DNA of 64,000 nucleotides, from positions 82,334,237 through 82,398,236 of the forward strand of contig JACSVZ010000001.1 in the NCBI GenBank assembly GCA_014706295.1, in the 5' to 3' direction. Numbering within the stretch: position 1 is the stretch's first letter; every line of letters starts with the position of its first letter. Under the pieces are notes generated by a model, which had not been told where the DNA came from, searched no databases, and saw only the letters and a list, made by a program, of their open reading frames with translations. The position numbers were made by a program, and so were the translations under genes. The DNA comes from Lycocorax pyrrhopterus obiensis. Taxonomy: Eukaryota > Chordata > Aves > Passeriformes > Paradisaeidae. Positions 49,131 to 58,100 of this stretch are shown piece by piece.

Positions 49131-52100
49131 GTGAGAGCGGCGGGAGGGGCCGGGGCGCGGGTGCCTCTGCCGCCGACAGAGCGGGGGCGGCCTCCCGGGG
49201 CTCTGCGGGGCGGTGTGAGCCTGTCCCGCCCGGCTGCCGGGCCCCGCGGCGCTGCGGGGCTGCCACCCAGCCCGCGGGGTGCCCCGGGGACACGCGTGTG
49301 GAGCGGGGGCTGGCCCGGCGCTGCTCGTCGCCGTCATGTGTGTTAAAGCTTCTCAAGGCCAGCATAGGTTTCTCTGCTGAGGGCCTCTGTGGGTGTTGCA
49401 TGCATCGCAGTTACCAGCGGCTTTCTTTTTTAATTGTTTGTTGGTTTGGCTTGGTTTTTTTGGTTGTTTTTTTTTTTTTTTTTTTTAGTTCAAGTGTGTG
49501 GAGTTGCAGCAGGTATTTAAATGTGTCTGAATGGCACTCGTGTGTCCGCTTTGCCCAGTGCCTTGAGCGCTTGCAGTGCTTCTCTTGTGTGTGCTGGGAA
49601 TCCTGGTGAAACATCTTTAAAGCTCTGTCATGTTGGGTTTCATAATTCCGCAGAGGCTGCAGAAGAGTGATCTGAGTTTTCAGAAGGCTCGCCCTCACCT
49701 TGTTCATAAAGTATCTCTGTTGATTAAATTTCTAGAATTTTAACCCTTTTTGTATTCATTTAATTTTTAGTGCCCCCCAGAGTTAGAAGTAGTCTAACAT
49801 GTTCTAGCCTGTGCATTGTCTGTGATTTAGAACCGTGGCAATAAAATGTGTTTATTTTTCTGAGCTGAGTGTTTTCCAAAGAGAGGGGCAACATGTTGAG
49901 TAGGACTCACTAATGTTAATAACAGGAGAAGCAGGCACAGTTGTGGAATGCTTCCATTTAGTGATCTCTTCCACCACCATCCCCTACACCCCTTTGCCCC
50001 AAAAGGCAAAGCAAATAGGAGTATTTATTGTAAAAGAAAAAAAAATCTTATTAGGACTTCATGACCTGTACTCGTTATGAAAGTATCACTTCTTTACAGT
50101 TTGTGATCAAGTTGTAGTAAACTAGGTCAGGTTGGCATGGCCATGTGCTAACTCTGTGGTGCTTGGGTTAGGGAAAACAATTTCATGCAATGAAATTAGT
50201 TTCAATAAGTGACTGTAACAGTGGAATCCCTGTGTCCTAGACTAAGCAGTTCTGAAGGTAAATGTAATTATTCACAGATTGCTACAGAGAACCAGGTTTT
50301 GCATTTGGGTGACCCCTACAAATTTCTACTTTGACCTTTAATGAAAGGGGTAAGGTGATGGCAGTGTGTGCACAGTAGGATCAGTTTGGCTATGAAATTG
50401 ACGTCAAAAAAGCCCCAAACAAGCAACGACAAAAACCTGAAAAATTGTGGTACTTGTGTCTCCAAAACTTATCTGAGGGTTAGAGAAAATGGCTTTGAAA
50501 TACTTTGGTTTTCCTGGTGAAGGACAGGTATTAACAGCAGTGGAGGGGTAACTTATTTTGGGTTGTTTTTTTTCAGTGACAAATGTAGAATAGCAACCGA
50601 AGTCTGGAATCTGATCTCATACAAATCAGAAGTAGAATATGCCTTTATCTGCTTGTGTCCTAATTTTCCAGTTTTCCCCACCTAGTGTGAGATGGGATGC
50701 TTCTTCTTGTCAGACAAGAGCTGTTGGACTCAGTATGAGTGCAGACGAGCTGATGTTTTGCCATCCTCTAGCAGGGAGAATGCTCAGACTGCTCAGTGGA
50801 CAAATCCCTCTGGCTCTGCTGAGGCATTGCAGAGCTCCTTGTCCTGGCATCTTCTCTCGTGGAGCACGCAGGGCCCTCAGGAGGCAGCAGCCAAGTGGGC
50901 TGTCGTTCGCTGCATGATGTACCTGCTGCAGAGCAGGCTCCAGGGAGCAAGGAAAAAGGACTGCCCTTGGCCAGATGGACGACCAGACACTTCTTTGTGT
51001 CTGCCTTGTGAGCTGGAGCATAGCCACCACTGAATTAATTGGTTATGAGATGGTTCTGGTCTCTAAAACAGTTGCAGTTATTAACAGCACCTCTCTATTG
51101 AAGAATGCTTATGAAGAATTAGAAATACTCATTTAAGTTTTCTGATTCAGAAATAATCTTTGCTATGAACAAAGTTTATTTTTGCTCTCACGATGCTTCT
51201 AATGACATACTTTCATACTTTTGGAAAAAAATAACCTCTACTTTTATTTTTATTTAACAGTGAAGTCCTGGTCTCTATGCAAAATGATCACTTTTTTTCT
51301 TTTTAATTTTCCTGTGAGGTTTACCTCATTAGCTTTCCATCCCGAAACTGAAGGAATTGATAGAGGTTTATGTATATATTTGTAAGTCTTGCTGAAGGAC
51401 TAATGTCCCAAAATATGTGCCTTTTGAGTTAAGGTGGGAACTGATGTCCCTCAGACTGTGTTAGTGTATTAGACTTAGGCACTGAATGTAAAATCAAAGA
51501 AAATCATACAACACAAGGTTTCTTTAAAAATCTACATATTTATAAAAAAGATGAAAACAACCAAGTTTGGGTTGGGTTTTTGTCTATTAAATGTCTGTAG
51601 GCAGGCTGCTAATAAAGTTATCACTTTTTTCTTTTGCTTCCTATTATGTGCATCATTAGTGTTTGTGTCACTTTTAAGTGTTTATTTTAAAGGCTAGAAG
51701 ATAGTGTTTAGAGTCAGATCAGTAGAATGCTTCCCATACAGTAAATGTCAGTGAGACGTTATATAATCAGAGCAATTCTATTACATGTGAAAGGAATACA
51801 AGTAAAAAAGGAACAGCTGTGTGATGTTGATAAACGTCTATGAATATAAACACTTTCATTAATGGAGGTTGTGTTTCAGTGTAGTGTTTGCACAGAATTG
51901 ATTAGTAATAAATAGTATTGACATGTAAAAATTATGCATGTGGAAGAGTAACCTTTGAGTTCAAGTCCTTAGGTGGCCTAGGATACTACAAATATTGAAA
52001 AAAACCCAAGCTAATTATGCTTAAAATCATGAACTCGTTATTTGCATTAAGAGAAATTTTTAACAGAATGCTTCTCAATAAAAAGCTCTGATCATGTGCA

Positions 52101-55100
52101 AGTAGATGTGTTTGAAGCAGTAAACCAGTACTTTCTGTCTGTCAGGTTCAGCTGTAGGGTCACCTTTTTACTTCTGCAAAATTACCAGTAAGGCCTGATT
52201 ATTGATGAAGGCCAGGGATGGTCCATAGAAAGTTTACTTTATCCATGTGGAAGTAGTAGTTTGTCTTAAGATACCTTCTTTCTGGTTTGTGTTGTATAAT
52301 ACTTAAGAAGAAAAAAGTCCTGATTATTTATGTTTAATATGTGCACTCACAGAGCTTTTTCTGTGGAGTCTGGATTTTTCTGAGTAATGATGTGCACTCA
52401 GGAAGTGGGGCAGCTCATGGCATACATGAATTGCAAATGTGACATTTTTGCTGGGTTTGTAATCATATGAATAAAGATTCTTGGTATGCCTCAATATTAA
52501 TAATAATCATTGTCTTCTAGATTCATGCACATACCATCCAGGTGTGCCTGTCTTTCATGATGCTCTCAAAGTAAGTATGCAACTGTCCTTCTAAGTATTA
52601 TCTTTCTGGTTTTTTAATATGTGTAAAATAGTATGCTGCTTTTTCTTTTTAATTCCAGATCTTTCAGTGTTCTGAAACTGATGTTCAGCCTATCATGAGC
52701 AACCCCATAAAATTAGAAAGGCACAGTTACTCATTCCTGAAGACAAAATTAAAAACTCTACTCATATGGTCTAAATGCCATGCAAGTCTAGATGACTTGT
52801 TTCCTGTTGGTTGACTGACTTTAGGTCTCTCAGCAGTTTAATTAGGTCCTCTTAATAGGACTGTGGAGCCATTGAGAGGTTTCATACTCTTTCAGTTAAT
52901 TAACCTGCTTGGAATTCAGAGCAGCTGCTTGTGGTCTAATGTGGCCAGGACACTAATGTGAATGTGACATTTGTCTGCTGTAAAGAACAGTCACGTTCGT
53001 TTAATCAGCCAAATGAGGATGTTGGTTAAATTGGGACTGGTCACCGATGCCTCTTATGCAGCTGTCCAGGATTCTTGGGCTCCATCTTCAATGATGAATT
53101 AAATATACCTGTGACTGGTCTCCAGTGCTTAGGCCGTCTGCACAGCCCGTGCTTGGTTTTGTGCTAAACTGTTTTACTACTTTGGGATCTCCTGGATGCC
53201 TACAAAGTGCTTACAGGGAATCCTTTGAGATACAACTGCCAAAACAGAACTGGAAATCATTCTAATAATTTGATTATGTGTAGTCAGAAACCTGGTGTCC
53301 AAAGATGGAGCCTGGGACTTTCTACTCTATTAATATAGTTGTAGCCTAAGTGACTTTTCTTAGAACACCAATCTGCTGTTTAGCTGAGCTTTGAGGGGGG
53401 CGAGTGTTTTTTTTTGTTGATACTAAGGAGCTGCTTCTACTCGAAGTGCATCTCATCCCAACAATGTGATGTCTTTTGGCCTTGTGAAAGCTTCTGCATT
53501 TGTACTGGGCAGTGTGTTTGCTGTGAGCTGGTGCTTATATTGCAGTACCTGACTCTGGAATCAGCCATCATGTGCCACTGGCAAATTGGGACAAATACTC
53601 TTAGATCAAATACTGTACAGTTGCTTAGACTGTAGCAATTCGTTTTGTACAAAATTATAGTTGTACTCATAGCACAGTACAAAAATCCTCTACATAATTA
53701 TAAAGAGAGAAATTATACAGTTAGCTCAAAAACTTACATTTATTCCCTCTTTCTCTTACGTACGCACTGTTTATAACCATTCCCCCTTATTGTTCTCCAA
53801 TCTCTCAGCCTAATTAAAAATTTATCATAATTGCATATGAGCAGTTATCTTCCTGCTATGAGTTCTAGATAATCTAGGTGGGCAGGGTGAGCCTTTTGTC
53901 TCCTCAATCGTGGAAATGGTTAATATTTTGAGGGTATTTTAGAACCACCTACCTAAAACCCATTGTGTTGCACCACTTAAGCTTTCAAAGCTGTGGTGCA
54001 TTAGTCAAGCTGTTGCCTCTAATAAGGTTCTTTGAGATCTAAGATATATTATTCACAGTGGCAAGACAATTTGCTCTAAAATTGAATTTCTGGTTTATAT
54101 AATAAAAAGTGCTCTTGACTGATGTAGTTGGATAGCTGTGCAATGCACATAACTAGCTCTGTCGGTGGGAAATAAGCAATTGGAAGATTTGAGTGGTGCT
54201 CAAGAAAAGGAAAAAAAATCCCTATCATTTTTGGAAGAGGGCCTGTATGTTGGGCCCCAGGTGAGCTGGGTCTCAGTTGCAGTATTTGTTTGTTTTGCTT
54301 ACATGTTACTTTATGAGATAAAGTAACATTCCTATTTTCTGTTGTACAGAGTTGGCACCTAACTTGTCATAGAAGTATGCCTCATGTTTACTGAAGTTTT
54401 CTGATTAAGGCAGTATGAGCAAACTAGAAGACTTTTGTGGCTTTTAAAAATGCATGATAATAATGTCCACGATAGGGAAGAAGACATTTGCTAATCTTGA
54501 TGTGCCACATCTTTTAAAGGAATATAATTAATATTTTGCTTCTTAAAAGCTGTTGTGAAATCTGGTAGTCATTCCTGTGTTGTTTTTATTCCAAAATGCT
54601 TATAGGGTTGGTCATGTTGTAAGAGGAGAACAACAGACTTTTCTGACTTCTTAAGCATTGTGGTATGTACTCATGATTATTTACAATTTTTATGCTTGTC
54701 AAATAATAGTGACTAATATTAAATGGTATGTGTACTTACATATTTTAAATTTGCCGACTTTTGTTGAAACGGTCTTAATTCTTGTATGCTCTATTTTTCT
54801 TCATATAATGCTGAACTCAAGTCTCATTTTCAAGCTTTAATGATTAACTATCTAAATAGGTTTCGATAGAACTACTTGCTAATAAGGAAGGAAAGTCAAC
54901 ATTGATTGCTGCTTTGCTTGACTACAGAAAGTACGCATTTTTCTTTTGACTTACATCCAAATGAGGATATTTTCCACTTTAGCAGTAGGATTTCCTTTGC
55001 AACCGATGTTTAGAGTGGGCTAAAGGAGAAGATGGAGTTGAAGAAATGAGTCAAGAAAACTTGTTGCTGTTTTGACTAATTTGTAATGCACACAATCTAC

Positions 55101-58100
55101 ACTGCATATATATGTATATGTATATATATAAACACATGCTTTCCACTATAGGGCTGTACAAAGGGTCTCCATAACAGTGAGAAACCTCCTGAGCCTGTTA
55201 AACCAGAAGTCAAAACTACCTCTGAACGAAAGGAGCTAGCTGAACTGAAACCCAGATTTCAAGAACACATAATTCAGGCACCAAAACCATTGGAAACAAT
55301 TAAAAGGCCAAGGTATGGTACATGAATCTTAAGTTTTTCCAAATTTGTAGTCAGTTGGCCAAGTTAAAGCTGGTTTAGTTATTCAATGTTGACCATTTCA
55401 TACAGTGTAGAAATTATGAAATTAACCTTAAAAGACTTTGGTTTTGGTAGCAGTGATGATGTTTTCTTAAGCTTGAAAATAAGAGAAAAGAATTCTGGTT
55501 ATGACAAGGAAGTACTGGATCTCTCAGCGCTGAGATCCACAAGAAGCAAAACTTTTAAGTCCATAACCTCATAGCTTAAAATGCCACAAGTAACTGTGTG
55601 TTTAGTGTTTTGAACAGTAATAAAAACAATCTTGGGGTGCTTGTATTTAGATTATTTTGTATCTCTGATTTATTTTTATTTTTGTAGAGTTTTAGGATTT
55701 CCAGTTAAAAGCCAAGACTGCCTTCTAAGTTTATAGTCTCTTTTTTCATAAACAGTAAGGATCGGCATTTACAGTTGTAGTTTGTTGAAGGGAGGTTTGA
55801 AAGGAAGAGCCTTGTAGGAAGATTACAAGTTACTACTTTGTCTTCTATAAATTCTTTTTCATGAAATTGACACTAATGTATGGACTTTTTTAGCCCAGAT
55901 GAGCCAATGACAAATTTGCAGCTGAAAGTGTCAGCTTCCTTGAAACAAGCTCTCGATAAACTGAAATTGTCATCAGAAAACGAAGGGAAAAAAGGTAAGG
56001 AGACGGGGAGATTAGGTAGGTATGTGATGCTAGTTGTCACACAAATAAATGAAATGCTGATCTTGTCATTTCTGAAGTGATAGTTTAATGTAATTATGTT
56101 CTTAATAATCTGGGAAATATCTTGCAGTCCAGGGAATCACGACCAAAGTTCAAATGTGGGTAACATGGAGACTTAGTTGTCAGGAGCAGTACATTGTCCT
56201 TAACATTATTTAAACTTTGTTTTTTCTAAGATTTCCTGGTTAGAATGGACATAATGGGAACATCCATTTCTGAATATGTGACTGGCAGAGTTACCAAGAA
56301 ATGAACTTTACTCCCTGTTGTTGCAGACACAGTATCATAGAAAGCCTTCATAAATTGGTGAAATTCCTCTGAAGACTAGTTGGTTCTCCCTCATCTGTTT
56401 TTCCTGGTTTTTCCTCCCACATTTTATTTGGAATTTGGTTCCAGAACTACACTGCTCCTTAAGAAACTTTATAATTTCAACCTACGATTGGGCTATTTTA
56501 TGCTCTTTTGTTCTTGTGCCAAACTAATTTAGCTATTCTTTCTTCACGGTACCCAAATTATTTCCTTGTGTGTATTTATAGACAGCAGTTGAAGCCTTTT
56601 ACGTTCTTAGTTTTACAATACTGAACAAGATGAATGATTGTTCTCTTCCCCTGTGATTGTAATGATCCTCTTTATCTTTTTTTTTATTTACCCCACTTAA
56701 AATGTGTGACGATAAAGAGCCTAGAATTTGATGCATAGGTAATACAGCGTTTGGAATGTTTCTTTGTACCTCTCTGGCAGATTTCAATGCCAGGCAGAAA
56801 ATAGAAGCTTGAAGAGGGAGGTTTTTCTAATCTCCTCCTTGGCTCATTTTAATTCTTAATAAAAGTAAAGTGTTCAGTAGGTTACACAATTCATTTGCTA
56901 TTTTCTGTAATATTCTGTTTACAGAGGAAGATAGTGATGAAATCAAGATTGGGACAGCATGTAAAAATGCAGGCTGTTCAAAAGTAAGTAGTTCAGTTGT
57001 ACTCTAAATCCAGCTGCTCAGCTATGAAGTGAGCAGTTTTGGTTTTTTGTGTGCTACAAGTTGATTTGGAAAAGGCACAAAGTCCGTTGGGTTTAACAAA
57101 TGCACATTTGATAACATGCTTTAGTATGGACAAATGTGAGTTGTTTGCAGAAGCTCTTTAAGATTTTATTTTTTTAAATTGTCATGAACTTCTAATTAGT
57201 AAGCTTGTCAAATCCATGCTACTGACGTATTTCAACTTAAAATATTAAATATAAAATTGGTGAGAGGTGGCTTACTGATAACACTTGAGTTGGTCTTGAT
57301 AATCTGTGTATAGATCAGAAGCATCTACCGATCTTATCAGTTAATGCTTCCTGAATGAAGAATTAAAAAGTCAGTGTTTTAACGCTTCCAGCACCAAAAT
57401 TAGTCATTATATAGTCATTGTAAGTGAAAGTTACACTGACACCCCTGCATTGTGCAAATTGGGACATTAGGATTTAAATAGCTATTTTACCTGACAGATT
57501 TCACATTACCTACCGAAGCTCTGGTGGGAGGAGAACTTTGGCGGTCTTTGTGTTGGGAAGAGCTTATCTGATATTCCGTGGCTAAGTTGTATATTGTTTA
57601 TTTTACTTTCTTTTGAGAATTCATGTGTTTCATGAATGATAAATTTAATTTATTTTCAAGTTAAGTTCTTGTTTCCTCTGAATGCTCAGAGTATTTTAAA
57701 CAAGGATATCTCTGAGGATCTAAAGTGACCTTTATGAGCGTAGATGGTGTCACCATTGATGTGTGCCATTGAACTAACACAAAGTCCAGCTTCTTAGCAA
57801 TGCCTTCATTCTGTGAATGAAGATTGAATGGTTACTTTGAAAAGCTAGGACAAGCCATTAGATCTAGATTATTTACCCAAAAGCTTTGTTGTACTTTGGT
57901 CAGTGTTTCTGGTTTATGTTGTGTTTTGTTTTGTTGTTCTCCTTGCTCCAAATCCTGTAATAGTAATCCACTTTAAATGCTTTGTCCCACCAGACATACG
58001 AAGGACCACACAGCACAGAAGATGTATGTATATACCATTCTGGTGTACCTATATTCCACGAAGGGTTAGTATTCAGCTAACTTCCATTTTTGTACCTATG

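Larger units (their letters stand above)
48781..49330 (+). promoter_or_regulatory. CHORDC1: CpG-island promoter and 5' UTR of CHORDC1
   Basis: GC content and CpG frequency rise sharply here against AT-rich surroundings and span the start codon and the beginning of intron 1. No TATA box is visible, as expected for a housekeeping CpG promoter. A C/T-rich tract at 48979-49011 lies in the probable 5' UTR. The transcription start cannot be placed from sequence alone. Long reading frames on both strands here are by-products of high GC. Confidence 0.9.

Noticed and set aside
48724..49609. Long Ala/Gly/Arg/Pro-rich frames on both strands around the CHORDC1 start
   Set aside because: By-products of high GC in the CpG island. 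The plus-strand frame opens at a GTG and reads through the exon 1 donor into intron 1.
55386..55574. 62-codon frame in CHORDC1 intron 4 with protein-like composition
   Set aside because: No acceptor/donor pair joins it in frame to the neighbouring exons, and known CHORDC1 proteins have no extra segment here.
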